A stretch of DNA of 64,000 bases from Paenibacillus whitsoniae (GCF_003955665.1 NZ_RXHU01000007.1:62001-126000), one strand, 5' to 3'. Shown: positions 36,390-46,060, counted from the first letter of the stretch. The notes: generated from the sequence alone by a model not told the origin. Made by a program: numbers and translations.

Positions 36390-37808
36390 ATGAGCTATCG
36401 CATTGAAAAAGATTTTTTAGGGGAAAAACAAGTACCGGCAGACGCCTACTACGGCATTCAAACGATGCGAGCCGTTGAGAATTTTCCGATTACCGGCGTT
36501 AAAATCCATGCCGAGCTTATCACCGCGCTGGCGGAAGTGAAGTATGCCGCGGCAATGGCGAATATGGACACCCACATGCTGCCGCGTAAAATCGGCGATG
36601 CCATCGTAGCCGCAGCCGCTGAAGTACGGCAGGGAAAATTAATCGAGCAATTTATTGTGGATTCCATCCAAGGCGGAGCGGGAACCTCTATCAATATGAA
36701 TATGAACGAAGTGCTGGCGAATCGTGCGCTTGAGCTGCTCGGCGAAGAGAAGGGGCAGTATTTTCAGTGCAATCCGAACAATCATGTGAACATGTCCCAG
36801 TCTACGAACGATGCGATCCCGACAGCTATCAAAATCGCCGCCTACCGGCTCTCCGAAGAACTGATCACGGCGCTAAGCTCGCTGCAAGCGGCATTTGCCA
36901 AGAAGGAAATCGAGTTTGACGATGTGATCAAAATGGGACGCACCCATCTGCAGGACGCCGTTCCGATTCGAATGGGGCAGGAGTTTGGGGCGTATGCCCG
37001 CGTGCTGCAGCGCGACATCAACCGGATCAAGCATGCGTCCAAGGGACTGCTAGCGGTGAATATGGGAGCGACCGCTGTGGGTACGGGCCTTAACGCCAAG
37101 CCCGCTTATGTGGAGAGGGTGCTGTATTATTTGAAAGCCGAGGTCGGCATTCCGATTGAATTGGCGGAGCATCTGGTCGACGGCACGCAAAATATGGACG
37201 CCTACACAGAGCTTTCGGCTTCGCTCAAAGTGTGCGCGGTCAATTTGTCCAAAATCTGTAACGACATCCGCATGATGGCCTCCGGCCCGCGGGCAGGGTT
37301 GGGCGAACTGAAACTGCCGCCAAGACAGCCGGGCTCATCGATTATGCCTGGCAAAGTAAACCCCGTCATGCCGGAAGTCGTCAATCAAGTGGCGTTTCAG
37401 GTCATCGGGAACGATCATACGATCTGTTTGGCGTGCGAAGCGGGGCAGTTCGAGCTGAATGTGATGGGGCCGGTGCTGGCGTTCAATCTGCTGCAATCGT
37501 TAAAAATATTGCGCAACGCCGCCGCGGTGTTCGAGCAGTTTGCTATTGAAGGGCTTGAAGCCGACCGGGAGCGCTGCAAAATGTATGTGGAACAAAGCTT
37601 CGGCATTGTGACGGCGCTGAATCCGCACCTGGGCTACGAAGTAGCAGCGCAGCTTGTTAAAGAAGCGCTCAAAACCGGCATGACGCTCAAAGAGTTGATC
37701 CTCGAACGCGGGCTGCTGACGCCGGAGGAAATTGAGGAGATTCTGAATCCTGTGCAGATGACGACGCCGGGAATTGCCGGTGAGCGGCTGCTGCATTTGG
37801 AACAGTAG
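36390..37808 (+). CDS. aspA: Aspartate ammonia-lyase
   Basis: The 472-residue enzyme belongs to the aspartase/fumarase superfamily. The aspartase-type N-terminus EKDFLGEKQVPADAYYGIQT and RAVENFPITG distinguish it from class II fumarase. NMSQSTNDAIPTA follows, and the signature loop GSSIMPGKVNP is at residues 315-325. It deaminates L-aspartate to fumarate and ammonia in the cytosol. ATG 36390 has GGGGAAGG upstream; the GTG at 36381 is a less likely start. It is divergent from rocD, and both point to amino acid use as carbon and nitrogen source. Confidence 0.9.
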   Translation: MSYRIEKDFLGEKQVPADAYYGIQTMRAVENFPITGVKIHAELITALAEVKYAAAMANMDTHMLPRKIGDAIVAAAAEVRQGKLIEQFIVDSIQGGAGTSINMNMNEVLANRALELLGEEKGQYFQCNPNNHVNMSQSTNDAIPTAIKIAAYRLSEELITALSSLQAAFAKKEIEFDDVIKMGRTHLQDAVPIRMGQEFGAYARVLQRDINRIKHASKGLLAVNMGATAVGTGLNAKPAYVERVLYYLKAEVGIPIELAEHLVDGTQNMDAYTELSASLKVCAVNLSKICNDIRMMASGPRAGLGELKLPPRQPGSSIMPGKVNPVMPEVVNQVAFQVIGNDHTICLACEAGQFELNVMGPVLAFNLLQSLKILRNAAAVFEQFAIEGLEADRERCKMYVEQSFGIVTALNPHLGYEVAAQLVKEALKTGMTLKELILERGLLTPEEIEEILNPVQMTTPGIAGERLLHLEQ

Positions 37809-37842
37809 GTCATTTTGTTGGAGACGCCCCTTTCCACATCTA

Positions 37843-38223
37843 TTAATTGACCAATGGTTCAAAAAATACCAATCGATTGCCGAAAGGATCTGTCAGTCTC
37901 ACCTCGCGGGTCTGCCAAGGCGTTGTTTCAATTCCCGGGCGGGAGTAGGCATGCTGCTGGCTGAGAAGACGGGTGTGAAAAGCGTCCAAATTCTGGATCT
38001 CAATGCGGATTGCCGAGCCCGGCGTGCAATCGCCGTAGTGTTCCGATAAATGCAGCTTAAGTGCCCCGAGCACCACTTCCATATAGAGCGGCATGTCCGG
38101 TTCGAAGCGGTGCTCCCAGACCAGCTTGAAACCGAGGTAGTCGAGATAGAACTGCTTGGCTTTATACTCGTCGAACATTCGGAGAATCGGAGTAACGTGA
38201 AGTACAGTCGGTGCCTCTGGCAT
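37843..38223 (-). CDS. VOC (glyoxalase/bleomycin-resistance fold) protein
   Basis: A 126-residue protein of the vicinal oxygen chelate fold: HVTPILRMFDEYKAKQFYLDYLGFKLVWEH in the first half, and IRIEIQNLDAFHTRLLSQ with LTDPFGNRLVFFEP in the second. Relatives include glyoxalases and antibiotic-binding proteins. Which one this is cannot be told. ATG 38223 has GAGGAG 11 bases upstream and gives the usual family length. Confidence 0.8.
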   Translation of the reverse strand: MPEAPTVLHVTPILRMFDEYKAKQFYLDYLGFKLVWEHRFEPDMPLYMEVVLGALKLHLSEHYGDCTPGSAIRIEIQNLDAFHTRLLSQQHAYSRPGIETTPWQTREVRLTDPFGNRLVFFEPLVN

Positions 38224-38325
38224 GTGGCGTACAACTCCTCGCGCAGGTATTAAAGTTAGTGTAGAATCCGCCGTCAGATTTGGCAAGCGAACCTTTCTGA
38301 GTCCAAGGGATAATGGTCAAAAGAT

Positions 38326-38362
38326 GAGCCCCGGCGCGCCAATTCAGGCGCTGCCGGGGCTC
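38326..38362 (-). terminator. Terminator of the arginase gene
   Basis: A perfect 10-base stem GAGCCCCGGC/GCCGGGGCTC lies 16 bases after the rocF stop and on the minus strand is followed by ATCTTTTG. Confidence 0.75.
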
Positions 38363-38377
38363 TTGCCGCCGTCATCC

Positions 38378-39295
38378 TCACAAAATCGCATCTCCCATGA
38401 GCGAACAGATGAGACCCGCCGTCAGCTCGGACGTCGTATTCTCCCGATCGAGCAGGGGGTTCACTTCGACGAATTCAGCGGACGTTACGATACCGGATTC
38501 GCACAGCATTTCGACGGCAAGGAACGCTTCGCGGAACAGGAGCCCGCCTTTCACAGCCGTGCCTGTGCCTGGCGCTTCCATCGGGTCGAGGGAGTCGACA
38601 TCGTAACTGAGGTGAACGCCATCCGTCCGGTCCTTTAGATAGTTGATCGCTTCTTGCATGACAACAGCCATGCCTTTGCGATCGATGTCATACATCGTAT
38701 AGCATTTGATGCCGAGCGAACGAATTAGCTTCTTCTCACCTTCGTCCAGCGAGCGGGAGCCGATGAGCACGACGTGTTCGGGCCGGATTTTCGGCCGGAT
38801 CTGCAACAGATCGGTAAGCAACGGATGGCCGAGCCCGAGGCTGACCGCAAGCGACATCCCGTGGATGTTGCCGGAAGGGCTCGTTTTGGCGGTGTTCAGA
38901 TCGGAATGCGCATCGATCCAGATGACGCCGAGCTTGCGGTAATGCCGCGCGAGTCCGGCGATCGAGCCGATGGCAATGCTGTGGTCGCCGCCCAGCACAA
39001 GCGGGAAGCGGCCTTGCTGGACGGCCCTCGACACCTGCTCGGCGAGCTTCGAATTCAAGGCCGCGATTTCGGCCAAGTAATGAAGATTGGCCGTGTCTGT
39101 CTGTGCGCTTAGCGGCTTAACGCCGCCCGGATGTAGCGCCACTTCTGCCGTTTGAATATCGGTGAAGCCGAGGATGCCCAGGCTTTGCAGCAAGCCGGCT
39201 TGCATAATGGCTTCCGGGCCCTGGCTTGCCCCGCGGCAAGCGGCGCCAAGATCGAAAGGAACGGAGATCGCAGTCAGTTTAGGTTGCGTACGCAT
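38378..39295 (-). CDS. rocF: Arginase
   Basis: The 305-residue enzyme has all manganese-ligand motifs of the ureohydrolase family in order: GGDHSIAIGS, WIDAHSDLNT and SYDVDSLDP, plus the substrate loop GNIHGMSLA. It cleaves arginine to ornithine and urea, feeding RocD. ATG 39295 with AGGAGGAG seven bases upstream is clearly the start; the frame extends upstream only through non-coding DNA. It has its own upstream region and terminator. Confidence 0.94.
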   Translation of the reverse strand: MRTQPKLTAISVPFDLGAACRGASQGPEAIMQAGLLQSLGILGFTDIQTAEVALHPGGVKPLSAQTDTANLHYLAEIAALNSKLAEQVSRAVQQGRFPLVLGGDHSIAIGSIAGLARHYRKLGVIWIDAHSDLNTAKTSPSGNIHGMSLAVSLGLGHPLLTDLLQIRPKIRPEHVVLIGSRSLDEGEKKLIRSLGIKCYTMYDIDRKGMAVVMQEAINYLKDRTDGVHLSYDVDSLDPMEAPGTGTAVKGGLLFREAFLAVEMLCESGIVTSAEFVEVNPLLDRENTTSELTAGLICSLMGDAIL

Positions 39296-39385
39296 AGGAA
39301 CATCTCCTCCTGGGGTGATGCTTCTTACTTTACTATATGATGCCAGGCTGCCATTGTTCCCAGGGCATAGCTTCCCGGCAAAGGA

Positions 39386-39431
39386 AAAGGTACAGCACAC
39401 GGAGCTCTGAAGCCCTGCATGCTGTACCTTT
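39386..39431 (-). terminator. Terminator of the M29 aminopeptidase gene
   Basis: AAAGGTACAGCA pairs perfectly with TGCTGTACCTTT. It lies seven bases after the aminopeptidase stop and on the minus strand is followed by TTTTCC. Confidence 0.75.
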
Positions 39432-39437
39432 CGTTGT

Positions 39438-40670
39438 TTAGAACGCCCAGTTGCCTTTGCGGAAGATTGGCTCCACACGACCATCCTTGTGCTCACCGTC
39501 AATATCCATCTCGGCAGAGCCGATCATGAAATCGACGTGGATCAAGCTCTGATTAAGGCCAGCCTGCAGCTGCTCCTCATTGGACATCGTCGTTCCTCCC
39601 TCCAGACAGGTTGGGAACGAGCGGCCCAGCGCCAGGTGGTTGGAGGCATTCTCGTCATAGAGCGTGTTGTAGAAGATCAGATTCGAGTCCGAAATCGGCG
39701 AATGATGCGGCACTAGAGCGATTTCGCCCAGATGGCGCGCGCCTTCATCGATTTCAATCATCGCTTTCAGGGATTCATAGCCTTGCTCGGCCGAATACTC
39801 GGTTACGCGGCCCTGCTCGAACGTCAGGCTGAAGCCATCGATGAGACTGCCATGATAGCTTAGCGGCTTCGTGCTGCGAACCGTTCCGGAAGTGCCCAAG
39901 CGATGCGGGGAGAGGAAGACTTCCTCCGTTGGGATATTCGGGTTGAAGTCAAAACCGCCGCGTCCGTTCGTCGCAGAGCCGCCGCGCCAAATATGATTGT
40001 CCGGGAGTTCAACGGTCAGATTCGTGCCCGGCGCGCGGTAGTGAATTTTGTGGAACTGCTTTGCGTTAAGCTCTTCGCGTTTGCTGCGCAGCGTTCCATT
40101 ATGCGCAAGCCATGTGGCGACCGGATCCTCCTGATCGACGCGCGTCGCTTTGAAGATGGCGTCCCATAGGGCGCTTACAGCGTCGTCTTCCGCAAGATCC
40201 GGGAACACTTTCGCCGCCCAGGCAGGGGATGGTGCCGCGATGATCGACCATGTCATATCGTAGGTTGACATGCTCTCCCGCCATTTGACCAGCAAAGGGC
40301 CGGCTGCTTTGGAATTGGCTGCGATGCGGGCTGGGTCGATGTCTTTCAACAATTCCGGATTGTCGGCATTGATCCAGAGGTAGGCACCGCCGGTTTCGGC
40401 AAGCTCCGTCAATCCCTGCGCCCGCCAAGTCGGATACTCGTTGAACGCTTCGTCCGGTGCGAGGGTATAACGGATTTGCGTGCAGATTTCATCCTGCCAT
40501 TCGATATGTACGTGCTTGGCGCCGGCTTCATAGGCTTTGCGGGTAATGGAACGTACGAACGCGGGATGTTCGATCGGCGCATGGATCCACAGCGTCTGGC
40601 CAGGCTGAATGTTTAGCGCAACCTTGACGGTCAGCTCGGCGTATTTATCCAAATTGTGTTCAAAGCTCAT
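39438..40670 (-). CDS. M29-family aminopeptidase (AmpS/PepS type)
   Basis: The 410-residue metallopeptidase shows the M29 order: NLDKYAELTVKVALNIQPGQ at the N-terminus, then NHIWRGGSATNGRGGFDFNPNIPTEEVF (first acidic metal ligand). EIALVPHHSPISDSNLIFYNTLYDENASNHLALG and HVDFMIGSAEMDIDG, with the metal-binding His, Glu and Asp, follow near the C-terminus. It removes N-terminal residues from peptides in the cytosol. ATG 40670 is set by GGAGGAG eight bases upstream. Confidence 0.92.
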   Translation of the reverse strand: MSFEHNLDKYAELTVKVALNIQPGQTLWIHAPIEHPAFVRSITRKAYEAGAKHVHIEWQDEICTQIRYTLAPDEAFNEYPTWRAQGLTELAETGGAYLWINADNPELLKDIDPARIAANSKAAGPLLVKWRESMSTYDMTWSIIAAPSPAWAAKVFPDLAEDDAVSALWDAIFKATRVDQEDPVATWLAHNGTLRSKREELNAKQFHKIHYRAPGTNLTVELPDNHIWRGGSATNGRGGFDFNPNIPTEEVFLSPHRLGTSGTVRSTKPLSYHGSLIDGFSLTFEQGRVTEYSAEQGYESLKAMIEIDEGARHLGEIALVPHHSPISDSNLIFYNTLYDENASNHLALGRSFPTCLEGGTTMSNEEQLQAGLNQSLIHVDFMIGSAEMDIDGEHKDGRVEPIFRKGNWAF

Positions 40671-40824
40671 GAGAACTCCTCCTTGATTGCCTTGATTTCT
40701 TGCAGATCTTGCTAGCAGTGTAGCGCTCTTGCCTGCGACTGTCAAATATTTTTTACCGTTGGTTAATAAGGTTTTCGAATGGAAATTTGTCAACTGTTTA
40801 CACTAGAGTGAGGAGGTGGGAGCT

Positions 40825-41766
40825 ATGCTGCGTTTTGAATGGCTAGCAGGCTTGTTACTGCTTGCCCAGCCCGGTGCAGCGCCGTTTCAGTTAACGGATG
40901 ATGCGCAAACCGGTCAGCGCGCCGCGATCATTCAGCGGGAACCGTATACAACCCGCTTGCTTGATATACCGCTGGTTGATCCGGTCAAGCTGGAGCGCCT
41001 GGTCGGACAGATGGAAAAGGCCGTCTACCGAAAGCCGATCAACGCCACGATTGGCGATAATGGGGGCATCGTTAAGGAGTCCCCGGGTGCCAGGCTGAAC
41101 AGGCAAGCATTTATCGATCAATTTTATGCGAACTATTACGCACGCGAACCGCTGGTCATTACAATTCCTTTTCAAGCGATCTATCCCAAAGTCGACAGCG
41201 AGCTGCTCGCAAGTATCCGCGTTCGCCCGATTGGGTATTACGTGACGTATTTTAACTCCCGCAATCACCACCGTTTTACCAATCTGAAGCTCGCTGCGCA
41301 GGCGATTAACAATTACGTGGTCCTGCCTGGAGAGACGTTCTCCTTCAATCAGGTCGTTGGTATGCGGACGCGCGGCCGGGGGTATATGTCAGCCAAGGTC
41401 ATCGTGCGGGGCGAATTCTCGGAGGGGATCGGAGGCGGCATCTGCCAGATTTCTTCGACGTTATACAATGCGGTGGACCGGGCGGGGCTGCGAATCATTG
41501 AACGCTACTCACATAGTCGTTCTGTGCCTTATGTGCCGCACGGAAGAGATGCGACCGTCAACTGGGGCGGTCCGGATTTCAGCTTCCGCAACGACTACAA
41601 CGAAGCGGTGTTAATCCGGGCGCATGCTGGGGGCGGGCAGGTGGTCGTTCAACTTTTTTCCTCCGAGAATATCTCGGTTAAACCTCGGCATGTGCCGGGA
41701 GCGGCCAAAGCTGTGCCGGAAGAAGTGGAAATTGAGGACCCCGGTGAGCCGATGACGACGCAATAG
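40825..41766 (+). CDS. VanW-family protein
   Basis: The 313-residue protein has a hydrophobic N-terminus (RFEWLAGLLLLAQPGAAPFQL) that may be a signal or anchor, and a middle region weakly like a peptidoglycan-binding half-domain. It then carries the VanW domain: VLPGETFSFNQVVGMRTRGRGY, EGIGGGICQISSTLYNAVDRAGL, ERYSHSRSVPYVPHGRDATV. VanW domains occur in vancomycin resistance clusters and in many sporeformers, with unknown biochemistry and a suspected cell-wall role. ATG 40825 follows AGGAGGTG. No van genes are nearby. Confidence 0.85.
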   Translation: MLRFEWLAGLLLLAQPGAAPFQLTDDAQTGQRAAIIQREPYTTRLLDIPLVDPVKLERLVGQMEKAVYRKPINATIGDNGGIVKESPGARLNRQAFIDQFYANYYAREPLVITIPFQAIYPKVDSELLASIRVRPIGYYVTYFNSRNHHRFTNLKLAAQAINNYVVLPGETFSFNQVVGMRTRGRGYMSAKVIVRGEFSEGIGGGICQISSTLYNAVDRAGLRIIERYSHSRSVPYVPHGRDATVNWGGPDFSFRNDYNEAVLIRAHAGGGQVVVQLFSSENISVKPRHVPGAAKAVPEEVEIEDPGEPMTTQ

Positions 41767-41876
41767 TCAGGTCAATATCTGCATATTTCACAAAATCTAA
41801 GCAAAAAATCACAAGAATAATACAGCCCCCTTTGCTATGATAGAGGATAGAGTGAATAGCTTGAGAAGGGTGGAAC

Positions 41877-43286
41877 ATGAGACTTATGAAAACGTTTTTA
41901 GATGAGAATTTCTTGTTAACGAATGAAACGGCTGTACGTCTATTCCATGAATATGCGAAAGAGTTGCCGATTATTGACTATCACTGTCATCTCAGTCCGC
42001 AAGAAATTTATGAGAATAAACAATTCAGCAACATTACGGAAGCTTGGTTGTATGGCGATCACTACAAATGGCGTTTGATGCGTGCAAACGGCGTTGAGGA
42101 GTCCAAAGTGACTGGCGAAGCAAGCGATTATGAGCGGTTTGCTGCTTGGGCGGCGACCGTTCCGATGGCGATTGGCAATCCGCTGTACCACTGGTCCCAT
42201 ATGGAGCTGCGGACGTTCTTTGGCGTAAATGAGCTGCTGAACGCGGAGAATGCCTCTGTCATTTGGGAAAAAGTGAATGCCAAGCTGGCGGAAGGCAAAT
42301 CCCGCGCGCGCGATCTCATTACAGATTCCAAAGTTACTGTGATCTGCACGACCGATGATCCGGTGGATTCCTTGGAATACCACATTAAAATCAAAGAACT
42401 CCCCGACTTCAACACGCAAGTGCTGCCGTCTTACCGTCCGGATAAAGCATTGGAAATTAACCGTGCAACCTTCCTGCCGTGGATTGCGCAGCTCGAGAAA
42501 GCGACAGCAACGGCGATCCGCTCCTATGACGACCTGCTCGCAGGCCTGGAAAGCCGTGCATTGTTCTTTGATTCCGTCGGCTGTAAAGTGTCCGATCACG
42601 CGCTTGACTACGTGCCTTTTGCCGAAACGACCAAAGAAGAAGCGGCTGCCATTTTCGCAAAAGGACTGGCGGGACAAGCCGTTTCTCTGGAAGAGGAGAA
42701 AAAATACAAAACCTATACGCTGCTTTTCCTTGGCGGCATTTACAAGAAGCTTGATTGGGCGATGCAGTATCACATGAACGCAGCCCGCAACAACAACGCG
42801 GATGCGTTTGCGAAGCTCGGTCCGGATACCGGGTTCGACGCAGTCGGCGACAGTCCGGTAGCGGTTGCGCTGCAAGGCTTGTTATCCTCCCTCGCCGTGG
42901 CGGACAACCTGCCGAGAACGATTTTGTACTCGCTGAATGCGCGTGACAATGAGATCCTTGCGGCGCTCATGGGCTGCTTCCAAGGCGGCGGCACTGCAGG
43001 CAAAATCCAGCTCGGTGCAGCTTGGTGGTTCAACGATACGAAAGACGGCATGATTTCGCAGATGAAATCGCTCGGCAACTTTGGCTTGCTTGGTCGTTTC
43101 GTCGGCATGCTGACGGACTCCAGAAGCTTCTTGTCCTATACGCGCCATGAGTATTTCCGCAGACTCCTGTGCAACATGATCGGTGAGTGGGTGGAAGCGG
43201 GCGAGTTCCCGAACGACGAGGCGCTGTTGAAGCAGTTGGTTGAAGGCATTTCTTACAACAATGCGAAAGAATATTTCAAATTCTAG
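41877..43286 (+). CDS. uxaC: Glucuronate isomerase
   Basis: The 469-residue enzyme of the amidohydrolase fold has the metal motif DYHCHLSPQEIYEN and family segments NITEAWLYGDHYKWRLMRANG, ICTTDDPVDSLEYH and FNDTKDGMISQMKSLGNFGLLGRFVGMLTDSRSFLSY (quoted in part across the C-terminal half). It isomerises glucuronate to fructuronate and galacturonate to tagaturonate, the entry step for uronic acids from pectin and glucuronoxylan. GAAGGGTGG lies just before ATG 41877; an in-frame ATG at 41886 is an alternative. The rest of the uronate pathway is not in the window. Confidence 0.93.
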   Translation: MRLMKTFLDENFLLTNETAVRLFHEYAKELPIIDYHCHLSPQEIYENKQFSNITEAWLYGDHYKWRLMRANGVEESKVTGEASDYERFAAWAATVPMAIGNPLYHWSHMELRTFFGVNELLNAENASVIWEKVNAKLAEGKSRARDLITDSKVTVICTTDDPVDSLEYHIKIKELPDFNTQVLPSYRPDKALEINRATFLPWIAQLEKATATAIRSYDDLLAGLESRALFFDSVGCKVSDHALDYVPFAETTKEEAAAIFAKGLAGQAVSLEEEKKYKTYTLLFLGGIYKKLDWAMQYHMNAARNNNADAFAKLGPDTGFDAVGDSPVAVALQGLLSSLAVADNLPRTILYSLNARDNEILAALMGCFQGGGTAGKIQLGAAWWFNDTKDGMISQMKSLGNFGLLGRFVGMLTDSRSFLSYTRHEYFRRLLCNMIGEWVEAGEFPNDEALLKQLVEGISYNNAKEYFKF

Positions 43287-43370
43287 TATAGTGCTAGCGT
43301 GTTAGAAGGCAGTGAGTTTGCATATGAATCGTTATGGAGAGCAAATAACGAGTTGATGGAGGGGACCCCC

Positions 43371-43721
43371 ATGTCATTTTTTGACAAAGTCAAACAAGGT
43401 GCATCCGACGCTGCCAAAAAGGCGCAGCAAACCGTCGAGATTACGAAGCTGAAAGCGCAGATCTCATCCAAAGAGAAAGAGATTGAGAAGATTTACGGCC
43501 TCATCGGCGAATCCGTCTACACGGCCTATGTTGCCGGTGATCCATCGCGCTATGGCGAAATCGTGGAAAGCTACAGCCAAGGTATCGCCGCGGTGAAGCT
43601 GGATATTGAGGGACTCGAGCAGAAGCTGATCGAGGTGCGCGGCGAAAAAGAATGCGTCTGCGGCAAAGTCGTGCCGTCGGAAACGAAGTTTTGTTCGTCG
43701 TGCGGGCATCAGTTTGCCTAG
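43371..43721 (+). CDS. Coiled-coil zinc-ribbon protein
   Basis: The 116-residue protein has an N-terminal amphipathic stretch (MSFFDKVKQGASDAAKKA), a helical coiled-coil centre, and a C-terminal zinc ribbon with CVCGKVVPSETKFCSSCG as metal ligands. It resembles a widespread class of small Firmicute proteins of unknown function. ATG 43371 with GGAGGGGACC upstream is clear; the longer frame from 43299 has no site. Confidence 0.75.
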   Translation: MSFFDKVKQGASDAAKKAQQTVEITKLKAQISSKEKEIEKIYGLIGESVYTAYVAGDPSRYGEIVESYSQGIAAVKLDIEGLEQKLIEVRGEKECVCGKVVPSETKFCSSCGHQFA

Positions 43722-43741
43722 ACGCGCAGGATAGCATACAG

Positions 43742-43771
43742 AAAAGACAGTCTTTTGGGACTGTCTTTTTT
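43742..43771. terminator. Terminator between zinc-ribbon and AraC genes
   Basis: AAAAGACAGTC and GACTGTCTTTTTT form a perfect stem with T tracts on both strands, serving both convergent genes. Confidence 0.85.
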
Positions 43772-43791
43772 GCTGATGACGTGCCGACCCC

Positions 43792-44619
43792 CTACACCCG
43801 CGTCATCTTCCTACACGCCATAGGCGTCTGCGACGTCACTTGCTTGAACACGCGCCCGAAATGCGCGACGCTTTCAAAACCGGCTTGCTCGGCGATGTCG
43901 ATGACCTTCATTTTCGTCTCGCGGAGAAGCCGCTGAGCTTCGCGAACGCGTACGCTATTCAGGTACTCCACGAACGAGAATCCTGTCGTCACCTTGAAAG
44001 AGCGGCAGAAGTAGCTTGGCGAAATGTGGAATTTGTCCGAGATGGTGGCCAGGCTGAGGCGTGTCTGATAATGCTCGTTAATGTAAGCTACGATTTCAAA
44101 AATTTTCGGGTGACTCGCCTGCGGCTGCTCGTCTGTTGCTTCCTGCGAGTCGATCAGACGCGTACAAAACACCAAAAGCTGCGTCAGCAGCGCTTGGCTG
44201 CTCAACTCCCAGCCGATCTGTTTGTGCTGCTGTTCGCGCAGCAGGGTGAACAACACATTTTCCGCAAACATCCGGTTTGCACCTTTTAGCGAAAAGATGC
44301 GCTGCTTGTCCCGGAACGCCGCCAACGCCAATTCCTTGGACGGCTGGCTCAGATCGTGCAGCCATCGGTCGTTGAAGCTGACCAGGATCCGTTCATGTGC
44401 GGCGATGTCGGCATCCAGCGTTTTGTGCAGTTTATTGCGGTCGATGAATACCAGATCCCCCTCCTGGATGAAGTAGGACCGGTCTTGTATAAAGTAATAA
44501 CGTTTGCCGCTGAGCAAATAGTAGATTTCGTAATGGTCGTGAAAATGGTTCGCCGGCATCGTATAGGGCCGATCTCGGCGAAATCGTTCGATTTCATAAC
44601 GGATCATCGGTTCAATCAA
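43792..44619 (-). CDS. AraC-family regulator with cupin sensor domain
   Basis: The N-terminal half is an AraC-type cupin (HFHDHYEIYYLLSGKRYYFI, QEGDLVFIDRNKLHKT). The C-terminal half is the double helix-turn-helix (LSLATISDKFHISPSYFCRSF, VIDIAEQAGFESVAHFGRVFKQ). It probably binds a sugar and activates or represses nearby genes. The start is taken as TTG 44619 because AAGGTGA then lies five bases upstream; GTG 44628 is inside that site. It is divergent from the oxidoreductase-esterase pair, its likely target. Confidence 0.87.
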   Translation of the reverse strand: MIEPMIRYEIERFRRDRPYTMPANHFHDHYEIYYLLSGKRYYFIQDRSYFIQEGDLVFIDRNKLHKTLDADIAAHERILVSFNDRWLHDLSQPSKELALAAFRDKQRIFSLKGANRMFAENVLFTLLREQQHKQIGWELSSQALLTQLLVFCTRLIDSQEATDEQPQASHPKIFEIVAYINEHYQTRLSLATISDKFHISPSYFCRSFKVTTGFSFVEYLNSVRVREAQRLLRETKMKVIDIAEQAGFESVAHFGRVFKQVTSQTPMACRKMTRV

Positions 44620-44770
44620 TGGAGTCACCTTCTTTGTGTCTATGGGCTCCTTTTATTTTACAGCAAAATATGCAAGGAAATAAAGTCGTGAAGTAATATT
44701 TGATTAGAAACGCAACAAATCTTGTATTATCCTTAACGTAAGTAAGACATGACGAGAGGGGTATTCACGA

Positions 44771-46060
44771 ATGGCGAAAAAGCGTTATGCATTAGTAGGA
44801 ACAGGTGGACGAGCTGAGTTTTTCTATGGGGCGATGGTGAAGGATTTTAATGAAACGTCCGAGCTAGTCGCGATTTGCGATTCCAATCAAACCCGCATGA
44901 ACTATACCAATAAGCTGCTCAAAGATAAATACGGTTATCATGAAGTGCCGACGTATAAAGCGGAGCGTTTTGAAGAGATGATCCGGACCGAAAAACCGGA
45001 TTACGTGATCGTCACGACGGTTGACCGCACGCATCACACCTACATTATCAAAGCGATGGAGTTGGGCTGCGATGTGATTTCCGAAAAGCCGATGACGGTG
45101 GACGAGGAAAAATGCCAAGAAATCCTGGACGCGATTGAGCGTACGGGCCGTCAACTGCGCGTAACGTTCAACTATCGCTATGCACCGCATAATACGAAAG
45201 TTCGTGAACTCATCATGGACGGCGTCATCGGCGACGTGCATTCCGTTCACTTCGAGTGGCTGCTCAATACGCAGCACGGCGCGGACTACTTCCGCAGATG
45301 GCACCGGGACAAAAAGAACGGCGGCGGTCTGCTGGTGCACAAATCCACGCACCATTTTGACCTGGTGAACTTCTGGCTGGGCACGCAGCCGCAAACGGTG
45401 TTTGCGATGGGCGATCTGATGTTCTATGGCAAAGCGAATGCTGAGAAACGCGGCGAAACGAAGTTTTATCAACGTGCGACAGGCAATGAGAACGCCCAAG
45501 GCGATCCGTTCGCGCTGCACCTCGACAGCAACGAGCACTTGAAAGGCCTGTACCTGGATGCGGAGCACGAAGACGGCTACCAACGCGATCAAAGTGTGTT
45601 CGGCGACGGCATTTCCATTGAAGATACGATGGGCGTAATGGTCCGTTACAAAAATAAAGCGATCCTGACGTACTCCCTGAATGCGTATCTGCCTTGGGAA
45701 GGGTTCAATGTGCATATCAACGGCAGCAAAGGCCGCATCGAAATGCGTGTTGTGGAACAATCCTACGTGAATTCCGGCGGTAAAAAAGAAGACGAGGGCG
45801 CTTTGAAAGAGAAGTCCGTCAAAGTGTTCCCGATGTTCGCGGCTCCTTACCAAGTTGCCATTGAAGAAGGCGTAGGCGGCCACGGCGGCGGCGATCCTGT
45901 GCTGCTGAAAGATATTTTCGATGAGCCGGCTCCGGACCGTTTCAACCGCGCTGCTTCGCACGTGGATGGCGCGATGTCGATTCTGACTGGCATAGCGGGC
46001 AATATTTCCATGCGCACGGGCTTGCCGGTAAATGTCGATCATCTGGTCAAATTCAAATAA
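44771..46060 (+). CDS. Gfo/Idh/MocA-family oxidoreductase
   Basis: The 429-residue dehydrogenase has an N-terminal NAD(P) fold (KRYALVGTGGRAEFFYG) and the family lysine motif CDVISEKPMTVDEEKC. A large substrate domain follows with GDVHSVHFEWLLNT, GGGLLVHKSTHHFDLVNFW, whose paired histidines lie in the active site, and SKGRIEMRVVE. It oxidises or reduces a sugar or sugar derivative. GAGAGGGG precedes ATG 44771. It overlaps the usual spacing of the esterase gene downstream (22 bases), and both are divergent from an AraC regulator, so they form a small regulated operon. Confidence 0.87.
   Translation: MAKKRYALVGTGGRAEFFYGAMVKDFNETSELVAICDSNQTRMNYTNKLLKDKYGYHEVPTYKAERFEEMIRTEKPDYVIVTTVDRTHHTYIIKAMELGCDVISEKPMTVDEEKCQEILDAIERTGRQLRVTFNYRYAPHNTKVRELIMDGVIGDVHSVHFEWLLNTQHGADYFRRWHRDKKNGGGLLVHKSTHHFDLVNFWLGTQPQTVFAMGDLMFYGKANAEKRGETKFYQRATGNENAQGDPFALHLDSNEHLKGLYLDAEHEDGYQRDQSVFGDGISIEDTMGVMVRYKNKAILTYSLNAYLPWEGFNVHINGSKGRIEMRVVEQSYVNSGGKKEDEGALKEKSVKVFPMFAAPYQVAIEEGVGGHGGGDPVLLKDIFDEPAPDRFNRAASHVDGAMSILTGIAGNISMRTGLPVNVDHLVKFK

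Noticed and set aside
40825..41766. Vancomycin resistance locus because of VanW
   Set aside because: No vanH, vanA/B, vanX or VanRS genes accompany it; VanW domains are common outside resistance clusters.
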